From Lysobacter prati (GTDB taxonomy: Bacteria > Pseudomonadota > Gammaproteobacteria > Xanthomonadales > Xanthomonadaceae): a stretch of 64,000 nucleotides of DNA. Positions within the stretch are counted from its first letter, which is position 1, and the number at the start of each line of letters is the position of its first letter. The stretch lies in the NCBI RefSeq assembly GCF_009765215.1, contig NZ_VLNV01000001.1:124001-188000 (forward strand), in the 5' to 3' direction. This document shows positions 41,879 through 49,659 of this stretch, piece after piece. Both the position numbers and the translations under genes were made by a program. The notes below the pieces were generated by a model. The model saw only the letters and a program-made list of their open reading frames with translations, ran no database searches and was not told the DNA's origin.

Positions 41879-43560
41879 GCTCGGTCGTCCGCAGTCGTCC
41901 GCAGTTTCTCGGCGCCCTCGCGCAGCAGTTCCGGCAGTTCCTCGCGGTCGGTCCCGAGATCTCGGTGGAGACGCTGGCACTGGTCGCAGCGTCGTTCTTC
42001 ACACTGTTCTGCAACACCGCGTTCTTCCGCGAGGTGATCGCACTGGGCGCGCTGCATGGCGCACGCGGCATCGGCACCGGCGCCAGTCTGGTGGTGATGA
42101 TTGGCGCCCTGAACATGCTGTTGCTGTGCCTGCTTCTCAACCGCTGGACCGCCAAGCCGGTGCTTACCGTGCTGCTGCTGGTGACCGCCGCCGCAGCGCA
42201 CTTCATGAGCCAGTACACCGTCTATCTCGACGCCGACATGCTGCGCAACATCCTCCACACCGATGGCAAGGAGTCGGGCGAGCTGATCACGCTGGGCATG
42301 GTGCCGAGCCTGATCGTGCTTGGCGTCGTTCCGTCGCTGCTGCTCTGGCGCGTGCGTCTGCGTCGCCGTCCGCTCGGGCGCGCGATCGCGGTGCGTGCCG
42401 GCTGCATCGTCCTCGCAGCAGTGGTCGCTTCCGGCGCGGCGCTGGCATCGTTCCAGGACCTGTCGGCGCTGATGCGCAACCACCGCGAAGTTCGTCACTT
42501 GATCACGCCGGGCAACTACATCGTCTCGATGGTGCGGGTGATGCGCGACGATCAGGCCGGTCGTGATCGGCCGCGTACGCCCATTGGCACGAACGCCAAG
42601 GTGATCGGTCGTCCGGCCGGTGCCAGGCCACGGCTGCTGGTGCTGGTCGTGGGCGAGACCGTGCGCGCGCAGAACTGGGGCCTCAACGGCTATGCCCGCG
42701 ACACCACGCCGCAGCTGAGCCACATAGCACCGATCAACTTCCGCAACATGACCTCCTGCGGTTCGGCGACCGAGGTCTCGGTGCCGTGCATGTTCTCGCC
42801 GTATGGGCGGGCGCACTACGACAAGGACAAGATCAACCATTCCCAGAGCCTGCTGCATGTACTCGAGCATGCCGGTATCGGCACGCTGTGGCGCGACAAC
42901 CAGACCGGCTGCAAGGGCGTCTGCGAGGGTCTCGCGTTCGAGTCTTTCGAGCATGCCACCGACCCGCAGAGCTGCACCGCCGGGGGCTGCATGGACGAGG
43001 TGATGCTCAAGGGCCTCAGCGAGGCGGTTGCCAGCAAGACCGGCGACATGGTCGTGGTGCTCCACCAGCTGGGCAACCACGGACCGAGCTACTACAAGCG
43101 CTACCCGGCGTCGCTGCGCCGGTTCACGCCGACCTGCGAGACCTCGGAGCTGGGCAAGTGCAGCCGCGACGAGATCGTCAATGCCTACGACAACGCGGTG
43201 CTTCACACCGATGACTTCCTGGCGCGGACGATTCGCCTGTTGGCCGAGCAGAGCGGTCGCGACACGGCGATGATCTACCTGTCCGACCACGGCGAGTCAC
43301 TCGGCGAGAACGGGCTGTACCTGCATGGCGTCCCCTACGCGATCGCGCCCGACACGCAGACCCGCGTGCCGATGGTGATGTGGCTGTCGCCGGGCATGGC
43401 GGCTTCGCGCGGTATCGATCAGGGCTGCATGAAGCGCGAGAGCACCGCGCCCGTGAGCCAGGACAACCTGTTCCATTCGGTGCTCGGACTGATGCAGGTG
43501 AGCACGCCCGAGTACGATCCGGCGCTCGACCTGTTCCGCGCCTGCACCGGTCACGTCTGA
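41875..43560 (+). CDS. eptA: phosphoethanolamine-lipid A transferase, EptA/MCR family
   Basis: Transfers phosphoethanolamine from phosphatidylethanolamine to lipid A phosphates in the periplasm, which lowers surface charge and polymyxin binding. 561 residues: five N-terminal transmembrane helices (about 28-190), then a sulfatase-type catalytic domain. Zn ligand E261 (VGETVRAQNWG), nucleophile T299 (SCGSATEVSVPC), and metal-binding SDHGESLGE followed by LHG. Cys pairs that form disulfides in EptA/MCR are present (CKGVC, CTAGGC, CETSELGKC). Operon with the PAP2 gene; control by the divergent ColR-like regulator is likely. Confidence 0.92.
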   Translation: MSSVVRSRPQFLGALAQQFRQFLAVGPEISVETLALVAASFFTLFCNTAFFREVIALGALHGARGIGTGASLVVMIGALNMLLLCLLLNRWTAKPVLTVLLLVTAAAAHFMSQYTVYLDADMLRNILHTDGKESGELITLGMVPSLIVLGVVPSLLLWRVRLRRRPLGRAIAVRAGCIVLAAVVASGAALASFQDLSALMRNHREVRHLITPGNYIVSMVRVMRDDQAGRDRPRTPIGTNAKVIGRPAGARPRLLVLVVGETVRAQNWGLNGYARDTTPQLSHIAPINFRNMTSCGSATEVSVPCMFSPYGRAHYDKDKINHSQSLLHVLEHAGIGTLWRDNQTGCKGVCEGLAFESFEHATDPQSCTAGGCMDEVMLKGLSEAVASKTGDMVVVLHQLGNHGPSYYKRYPASLRRFTPTCETSELGKCSRDEIVNAYDNAVLHTDDFLARTIRLLAEQSGRDTAMIYLSDHGESLGENGLYLHGVPYAIAPDTQTRVPMVMWLSPGMAASRGIDQGCMKRESTAPVSQDNLFHSVLGLMQVSTPEYDPALDLFRACTGHV

Positions 43561-43577
43561 CTCACTGGTATCGCCTC

Positions 43578-43623
43578 GAACGCGGCCGCCGGCGCTTGCC
43601 GGTGCCGCCGCCGCGCTGCGTTC
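43578..43623 (+). terminator. GC-rich hairpin after eptA
   Basis: Outer arms GAACGC (43578-43583) and GCGTTC (43618-43623) enclose a Gly/Cys-type GC-rich inner stem. There is no T-run, so termination is only possible. Confidence 0.4.
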
Positions 43624-43753
43624 AAAGCTGAGTCGGCCGCGGCGACAAGCGCAATTGGCGGGGCGTGGCAAGTGGCGCCAGTGGGCGACCCCTTGGCAGG
43701 TGTCGGTGGGCAGCGCGGACGGCATCCTCTTCTGCGATCGAGGAGTGCCTGTG

Positions 43754-45250
43754 ATGCGATATTCGAAGATGGTCCTGGGCTGCCTGCTGGCAGCCGTGCT
43801 GACGCCCGCCCATGCCGCCGAACTTGGCGTGCTGGCGCCGGTGATCGTCGGCGACAAACCCCAATTCAGGAAGCACGGGCAGGGCAAGCCCGCGCCCGTG
43901 GTCACCCGCGTGGTCAATGGCGAGCTGTATGCGCAGCTGCAGCGCCAGGCGCGCGATGGCTTCGTGGCCACCGTACTGGCGCTCGACGAGAGCGCCCAGC
44001 GTGCTGCCGGTGCCCGCGAGATCCGCCCCACCTGGCTGTATATGTCGGCCGAAGATGGCGGCTTCGCACGCCAGGGATTCTGGCTACAGGAAAACGGCAA
44101 GCAGCGCTTCGTCGACGAGCCGTATGTCGATCTGGTCGTCGACGAAGGCAGCGTCGGCAACGGCGACTTCGAGGAAATCTTCGCCCACGAAATGGGCCAC
44201 GTGTACCTGCGCCGCCTGGTGCCGGACCTGCCACCGGGCTACTCGCACACGCCGCACGCGAGCATGAGCATCACCGATTACTCGACCGCGTTCGACGAAG
44301 GCTTCGCCACCCATTTCCAAGGACTGGCGCGACGCTTGACCAGCAACCCGAAGTTGCGCGAGCAGGAGCTGGGACTGTCGGCCAGGCCGTTCCTGGGTTA
44401 CTGGATGAGCAATCTCGATCGCGCCGGACGCATCGAAGGCGTGCGCCGCAACTGGTTCGTGCAATCGCAGCTGCTGCCGCCGGGCGATGAGGCAACGGCG
44501 CTGGCGCGTCGCGACCTGAGCACGGCATTCGATACCGCACGCCTGCGCGAAGGCCAGCAGATGCTCTCGTCCGAGGGCGTGATCGCCACGATCTTCTATC
44601 GCTGGATGGTGCCCGGGCCAGAGGACCGCGACGCGGTGGTGCAGCGCTACTCACGCCTGTTCGAATCGTTCGCGCGTCGCGATGGCCGGCGCCTGCGCCA
44701 CGACTCGCCGGTGCTGCTGGATCTGGTGGATCGCTATTGCAGCGATGCGGCAGACGACTGCAAGCGCGTGCAGGGTGTGGTGCTCGATACGACGTACGGC
44801 GCGACGACCGGTCGCGAACTGCCGGCGCTGACCGAGTCGCTGGCGACGACGGGGCGGCTGGGCGACATGGAGTCCTTTGTCGGCGGGCTGAAACAGGCGC
44901 GCACGCAGTTGGCGCAGTTGCAGGATCAGGTGGCGAAGGAGCCGGCGAAGCTGCGAGCGGGACTCGGACCGGACTTGTGGCTGCTGATACCGGGTCAGCA
45001 TCTGGGATGGCGGGCGGAGAGCGACGTGGTTGCGGTCAATCTCAACACCGCCGAACTGGAAGCGTTGATGCTCCTGCCCGATATCGACCGCGCCGCGGCC
45101 GAACGCGCGTTGGCGAGTCGTCGCAAGGACGGCGTGTTCGCCGATCTCGCCGATTTCGTCCGGAGGTCAGGTGTCGACGGTGATTCGGCAGGGAAGCTCA
45201 AGCAGGCCGAGGACGCGGCGCGAAAGGCCGGGCCGTACGACCGCATCTAG
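43754..45250 (+). CDS. exported zinc-metallopeptidase-like protein with C-terminal helix-hairpin-helix
   Basis: 498 residues, family not recognised. Sec signal 1-21 (LLAAVLTPAHA). Peptidase signature H145-E146-M147-G148-H149 in EEIFAHEMGHVYLRRLV, with a later D181-E182-G183 (STAFDEGFATHFQGL) that could supply the third zinc ligand as in gluzincins. The middle region is unassigned. The C-terminal 60 residues (about 425-485, VNLNTAELEALMLLPDID and then VFADLADFV) match the ComEA-type DNA-binding helix-hairpin-helix. ATG 43754 is chosen for AGGAG at 43741-43745 and the clean signal peptide. Its stop abuts the convergent dinB stop with no gap. Confidence 0.7.
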   Translation: MRYSKMVLGCLLAAVLTPAHAAELGVLAPVIVGDKPQFRKHGQGKPAPVVTRVVNGELYAQLQRQARDGFVATVLALDESAQRAAGAREIRPTWLYMSAEDGGFARQGFWLQENGKQRFVDEPYVDLVVDEGSVGNGDFEEIFAHEMGHVYLRRLVPDLPPGYSHTPHASMSITDYSTAFDEGFATHFQGLARRLTSNPKLREQELGLSARPFLGYWMSNLDRAGRIEGVRRNWFVQSQLLPPGDEATALARRDLSTAFDTARLREGQQMLSSEGVIATIFYRWMVPGPEDRDAVVQRYSRLFESFARRDGRRLRHDSPVLLDLVDRYCSDAADDCKRVQGVVLDTTYGATTGRELPALTESLATTGRLGDMESFVGGLKQARTQLAQLQDQVAKEPAKLRAGLGPDLWLLIPGQHLGWRAESDVVAVNLNTAELEALMLLPDIDRAAAERALASRRKDGVFADLADFVRRSGVDGDSAGKLKQAEDAARKAGPYDRI

Positions 45251-46351
45251 TCAGGCGTGCTGTCCGGCGAACAGATCGCTCTGCACATCGGCTTCGTCAC
45301 GGTCGGCAAACCCGGACAGTCCGACGCCGACGAGCCGGTATTTGGTACGCGCCGGCAGCGCCACGCGCGCGCGCAGGTCACAGGCGATCTGCGCCAGTTC
45401 CTGTAGCGACGAGGGCGGCTCGGCCGGCGTCAGGCTGCGCGTGAGAATGCGGAAGTCCGACGTCTTCAGCTTCAGCACCACCGTGCGCGCGATGCGAGAG
45501 TCGTCGCGCGCTAGTTCGCGCTGGTAGCCCTCCCAGGTCTTGCTCGCCAGGCGCTCGATGTGCGGTTCCAGTTCCTCGATCGGCAGATCGCGTTCGAACG
45601 TGTCCTCCGACGAGATCTGCAGCGTCGGCCGCTCGGGCTGCACCGGGTTGTCGTCGATGCCGAACGACAGCTCATGCAGGCGCCGGCCCCAGCGGCCGAA
45701 GTGCAGCTCCAGCACGGCGACGTCGAGCGTGCGCAGGTCGGCGACGGTGGCGATGCCGAGTTCGGCCAGGCGCTGCTCGCTGACCTTGCCCACGCCGGGA
45801 AGACGTCCGACCGGCAAGGGTGCGAGGAAGCCCTCGACCTGGTGCGGGCGAACCACGAACAACCCATCGGGCTTGCGCCAGTCGGAGGCGATCTTGGCCA
45901 CGAACTTGTTCGGCGCGACGCCGGCCGAGGCGGTGAGGTGGGTCTCTTCGCGGATGGCCGTGCGGATTGCTTCGGCGGTCTCGGTGGCCGTGGCCAGGCC
46001 GGTCAGGGTGCTGGTGACGTCGAGGTAGGCCTCGTCCAGTGACAGCGGCTCGATCAGGTCGGTATGGCGGGCGAAGATCTCGCGCACCTGTCGCGACACG
46101 GCCTTGTAGCGCACGAAGTCCGGCGGCACGAACACCGCCTGCGGGCACAGGCGCTCGGCGCGCACCGCCGGCATGGCCGAGCGCACCCCGAACTTGCGCG
46201 CCTCGTAGCTGGCCGCACAGACCACTGAGCGCGCCCCGCGCCAGGCCACGACCACCGGTCGCCCGCGCAGCGACGGGTCGTCGCGCTGCTCGACCGACGC
46301 GTAGAAGGCGTCCATGTCGACGTGGAGGATCTTGCGGGCGGGGGTGGACAA
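45251..46351 (-). CDS. dinB: DNA polymerase IV
   Basis: Y-family translesion polymerase. 366 residues. Palm carboxylates in HVDMDAFYASVE and SLDEAYLDVT; little-finger domain at the C-terminus. TTG start at 46351 (MSTPARKILHVDMD), the only start giving a normal N-terminus. A dyad matching the xanthomonad LexA box lies 46 bp upstream, so SOS control is likely. Convergent with the metallopeptidase gene, with the stop codons directly adjacent. Confidence 0.95.
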   Translation of the reverse strand: MSTPARKILHVDMDAFYASVEQRDDPSLRGRPVVVAWRGARSVVCAASYEARKFGVRSAMPAVRAERLCPQAVFVPPDFVRYKAVSRQVREIFARHTDLIEPLSLDEAYLDVTSTLTGLATATETAEAIRTAIREETHLTASAGVAPNKFVAKIASDWRKPDGLFVVRPHQVEGFLAPLPVGRLPGVGKVSEQRLAELGIATVADLRTLDVAVLELHFGRWGRRLHELSFGIDDNPVQPERPTLQISSEDTFERDLPIEELEPHIERLASKTWEGYQRELARDDSRIARTVVLKLKTSDFRILTRSLTPAEPPSSLQELAQIACDLRARVALPARTKYRLVGVGLSGFADRDEADVQSDLFAGQHA

Positions 46352-46396
46352 AGGCTGGAGCGGCGGAAGCGCGCAACGGCCGGATCAGGGCGGCCT

Positions 46397-46414
46397 GTTA
46401 GTCATAATACTAAC
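46397..46414. promoter_or_regulatory. LexA (SOS) box upstream of dinB
   Basis: GTTAGT-CATAAT-ACTAAC, a 6-6-6 dyad containing TTAG-TCATAA-TACTA. This fits the TTAG-N6-TACTA LexA motif described for Xylella/Xanthomonas relatives. It lies 46 bp before the dinB start. Confidence 0.85.
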
Positions 46415-46450
46415 GACTTGCGGGGACGTGCGCCATCCGTCTCACGCCCT

Positions 46451-46819
46451 TCAATCGGGCTGCATCAACCCCGGCTGCGGGTGTTGCTTGACCTCGCCGC
46501 GGCGGACGCGGACGTGATCGTCCAGTTGTCGGCGCAGCGCGCTGAAGGCGTCGCGGACGGCGACGTAGGCGTCTTCGTGGCTGTGGTCCTTCGGCGGCGT
46601 GCGTCCGGCATCGAACGTCGCGCCGGCGAGCAGCGCATGGATGCGAACGAGGTAGCGGTTGCCCTGCTGGTGGCGCTGTTCGGCATGGCGCACGGCAACG
46701 TCGAATGATTGCAGGCGCGGTGCGAGTTGCAGCAGCTTGTCGGCGTGGCGCTGGATGTCCTCGCTCAGCGCCTGCGATGGCGCCATTCCCTCGAAGCGGA
46801 TCGTTACGTCGGCCTGCAT
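46451..46819 (-). CDS. HPF/RaiA-family ribosome-associated protein, short form
   Basis: 122 residues of the sigma-54-modulation/S30AE fold: MQADVTIRFEGMAPSQALSE with the beta-alpha-beta core, then HSHEDAYVAVRDAFSALRRQ, the usual second helix. It lacks the C-terminal dimerisation domain of long HPF. Role: ribosome hibernation or protection, inferred from the family. ATG 46819 is chosen because AAGG precedes it at good spacing; ATG 46831 would add four residues. Divergent from patZ across a region with an FNR-type dyad. Confidence 0.75.
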   Translation of the reverse strand: MQADVTIRFEGMAPSQALSEDIQRHADKLLQLAPRLQSFDVAVRHAEQRHQQGNRYLVRIHALLAGATFDAGRTPPKDHSHEDAYVAVRDAFSALRRQLDDHVRVRRGEVKQHPQPGLMQPD

Positions 46820-46890
46820 GATTGCCTTCATGGTCTGTTCGCGTCCGTATCGACGCGCCTATATTGGGAGCCGCTGCAGCCCACGCTGCT

Positions 46891-46904
46891 TTGACGCAGG
46901 TCAA
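46891..46904. promoter_or_regulatory. FNR/ANR-type dyad TTGAC-GCAG-GTCAA
   Basis: A perfect 5-bp inverted repeat with a 4-bp spacer, one base per half-site from the FNR consensus TTGAT-N4-ATCAA. It lies between the HPF-like gene and patZ. An AATATA box on the minus strand (plus 46860-46865) is about 35 bp from its centre, near the geometry of a class II FNR promoter for the HPF-like gene. Confidence 0.5.
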
Positions 46905-46952
46905 GTTCGCAACTGCGCGTTGATGGAAGATGTCTGAAGGTTCACAACGACG

Positions 46953-49655
46953 ATGAGCACTTACTCACTCGAATCCGTCTTCGGTCCCCGATCGGTGGCG
47001 GTCGTGGGTGGCAGCACGCGCGAGCAATCGGCGGGCAGGGCGGTGTTGCGAAACCTCGTCGATGGCGGCTTCGCCGGCCAGATCGGACTGGTCAATCCGA
47101 ACTTCGATGAAATCGAAGGCGTCGCTGCGGTGTCGCGGATCAAGGACCTGGCCTGGACGCCGGAGCTGGTGGTGATCGCCGCACCGCACTCGCTCGTGCC
47201 CCGTTTCGCCAGCGCCGCTGCGGCGAAGGGCGCTTCGGCGGCGGTCGTGCTCAACACCGGCATGGGGCAGGGCGCGCTCTCGCCGGCAGCGGAACTGGCC
47301 AGCGTGGCGCGCGCCGACGGCCTGCGCATCGTCGGCCCCAACTCCCTCGGCATCCTGGCGCCGCATGCGCGCCTCAATGCCAGCTTCGCCGCGCATGCCG
47401 CATTGCCCGGCGACCTCGCGGTGATCTCGCAGTCCGCAGCGATTGCCGCGGCGCTGGTGGAGTGGGGCGCGCGCCGGTCGCTGGGATTCTCGGCCGTCGC
47501 CTCGCTCGGCGACGCACTCGATGTCGACTTCGCCGACCTGCTCGATTTCTTCGCCCGCGACCGCCATACCCGCGCGATCCTGCTCTACGTCGAATCGATT
47601 CGAGACGCGCGCAAGTTCCTGTCGGCCGCACGCGCGGCGGCGCGATTGAAGCCGGTGGTCGTGGTGAAGTCCGACCGGCATTCAACCCGGGCGATCGACG
47701 TGCGCACGCATTGCGCGGCACTGGCGACGCCAGACGCGGTGTACGCCGCGGCATTCCACCGCGCCGGCATGTTGCGCGTTAGCGCGCTGGACGAATTGTT
47801 TGCCGCTGCGGAGACGTTGGGCCGTACGCATACCTTTCCAGGCCGGCGCCTTGCGATCTTCGCCAATGGCCGCGGCACCGGCATGCTCGCCGCCGACCGG
47901 CTGGTCGACATGGGCGGCACGTTGGCGCAGTTGTCCGCGCAGACCGTGCAGCAACTCGACGCCGTCGCCGCGTCGGCATGGCCACGCACCAACCCGGTCG
48001 ACATCAATGGCGATGCCGACAATGCCGCCTACACCGACGCGGTCAACGCGGTGCTGGCCGACCCCGGCAACGATGCCGTGCTGGCACTGAACGTCCCCAC
48101 CGCGCTGATCGGCGCCGACAGCCGCGCGCAGGCCCTGGCCGATGCCAAGGCGCAGGCGATGAAGGCGGGCGGCCGCAAGCCTGTGTTCGCCGTCTGGCTG
48201 GGCAAGGACGAAAGCGCCACCGCACGCCTCAATGCCGCGCGGATTCCGACCTATGCAACCGAAGCCGATGCCGTGCGCGGCTTCATGTACCTGGTTCGCC
48301 ATCGCGAGGCGCAGCAGGCCCTGAAGGAGACGCCGCCGAGCATGCCCGACGACCTGGTGGTCGACACTGCGGTCGCGCGGGCGGTCGTGGATGCGGCGCT
48401 GGAATCGGGCAGGGGCTGGCTGGATCCGATCGAGGTCGCGCGCGTGCTGGGCGCCTACGGGATCGACATCACCCCGACCTTTTCGGCACGTGACGCCGAC
48501 GAAGCGGTGCGGATCGCCACGCCGTTGCTGGCGGACGGCACGCCTGTCGCGGTCAAGATCCTGTCGCCCGACATCAGCCACAAGTCCGACGTCGATGGCG
48601 TGCGCCTCAACCTGGTCACCACGCAGGCGGTCCGCGAGGCCGTCGAGGCGATCGTGCAGCGTGCACGCGATTGCCGACCTGACGCGCGAATCGACGGTGT
48701 CACGGTCCAGCCGATGGTGCTGCGACCACGTGCACGCGAGCTGATCATCGGCATGGTCGACGACGACACCTTCGGCCCCGTGATCGTCTTCGGTCGCGGC
48801 GGCACCGCGGTGGAAGTCATCGACGACAAGGCGCTGGCGCTGCCGCCACTGGACCTGCGCCTGGCCCACGAGATGATCGGCCGCACGCGCGTGTCGCGGA
48901 TCCTCAAGGGCTACCGCGACGTGCCCGCCGCCGACGAGCGTGCGGTCGCGATGACGCTGGTCAAGCTGGCGCAGCTGGTGGCCGACATTCCCGAGATTCG
49001 CGAAGTCGACATCAACCCGCTGCTGGCCGACCGCGACGGCATCATCGCCGTCGACGCGCGCATCGGCGTGTCAACCTCGCGCACGCTGCACAAAGGCCCC
49101 GGACATCCGCGCTTTGCCATCCGCCCGTATCCCAGGGAGTGGGAGCGCACGCTCGAGCTGTCCGATGGCAGTACCGCCTTCCTGCGACCGGTGCGGCCGG
49201 AGGACGACGAACTGTTCCGCCGCTTTTTCACCAAGGTCACCGACGAAGACCTGCGCCTGCGCTTCTTCCAGACCATCCGCCACTTCAGCCATGAGTTCAT
49301 TGCCCAGCTGACCCAGCTCGACTACGCGCGCTCGATCGCGCTGGTCGCCATCGACCCGGGAGACGGCGAGATGCTCGGCGCGGTGCGCCTGCACGCCGAC
49401 GCCAACTACGACCATGGCGAGTACGGGATCCTGGTGCGCTCCGATCTGAAGGGGCACGGACTGGGCTGGCGGCTGATGCAGACCATCATCGAGTACGCGC
49501 GCTGGCTGGGCCTGCGCTCGATCGAGGGCGAAGTGCTGCAGGAGAACCGCACCATGCTCGACATGTGCCGGCGGCTGGGCTTCACCACGACGACCAATCC
49601 GGATGACCCGACGCTGGTGACGGTGTCGCTGCCGATCGAGCAACCCGCGCCGTGA
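46953..49655 (+). CDS. patZ: PatZ/Pka-like protein lysine acetyltransferase (ADP-forming acyl-CoA synthetase plus GNAT)
   Basis: 900 residues (E. coli PatZ 886). Order: CoA-binding Rossmann domain (1-135, SVAVVGGST), succinyl-CoA-ligase-like domains (about 140-460), ATP-grasp domain (about 480-710, PVAVKILSPDISHKSDVDGV), and C-terminal GNAT acetyltransferase (about 735-895, GEYGILVRSDLKGHGLGWRL with the acetyl-CoA loop). In enterobacteria PatZ inactivates acetyl-CoA synthetase and modifies other proteins; the synthetase part is regulatory. The neighbouring CrbS/CrbR-like genes, which in other bacteria control acs, support a role in acetate metabolism here (inference). Confidence 0.88.
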   Translation: MSTYSLESVFGPRSVAVVGGSTREQSAGRAVLRNLVDGGFAGQIGLVNPNFDEIEGVAAVSRIKDLAWTPELVVIAAPHSLVPRFASAAAAKGASAAVVLNTGMGQGALSPAAELASVARADGLRIVGPNSLGILAPHARLNASFAAHAALPGDLAVISQSAAIAAALVEWGARRSLGFSAVASLGDALDVDFADLLDFFARDRHTRAILLYVESIRDARKFLSAARAAARLKPVVVVKSDRHSTRAIDVRTHCAALATPDAVYAAAFHRAGMLRVSALDELFAAAETLGRTHTFPGRRLAIFANGRGTGMLAADRLVDMGGTLAQLSAQTVQQLDAVAASAWPRTNPVDINGDADNAAYTDAVNAVLADPGNDAVLALNVPTALIGADSRAQALADAKAQAMKAGGRKPVFAVWLGKDESATARLNAARIPTYATEADAVRGFMYLVRHREAQQALKETPPSMPDDLVVDTAVARAVVDAALESGRGWLDPIEVARVLGAYGIDITPTFSARDADEAVRIATPLLADGTPVAVKILSPDISHKSDVDGVRLNLVTTQAVREAVEAIVQRARDCRPDARIDGVTVQPMVLRPRARELIIGMVDDDTFGPVIVFGRGGTAVEVIDDKALALPPLDLRLAHEMIGRTRVSRILKGYRDVPAADERAVAMTLVKLAQLVADIPEIREVDINPLLADRDGIIAVDARIGVSTSRTLHKGPGHPRFAIRPYPREWERTLELSDGSTAFLRPVRPEDDELFRRFFTKVTDEDLRLRFFQTIRHFSHEFIAQLTQLDYARSIALVAIDPGDGEMLGAVRLHADANYDHGEYGILVRSDLKGHGLGWRLMQTIIEYARWLGLRSIEGEVLQENRTMLDMCRRLGFTTTTNPDDPTLVTVSLPIEQPAP

Positions 49656-49659
49656 GACT

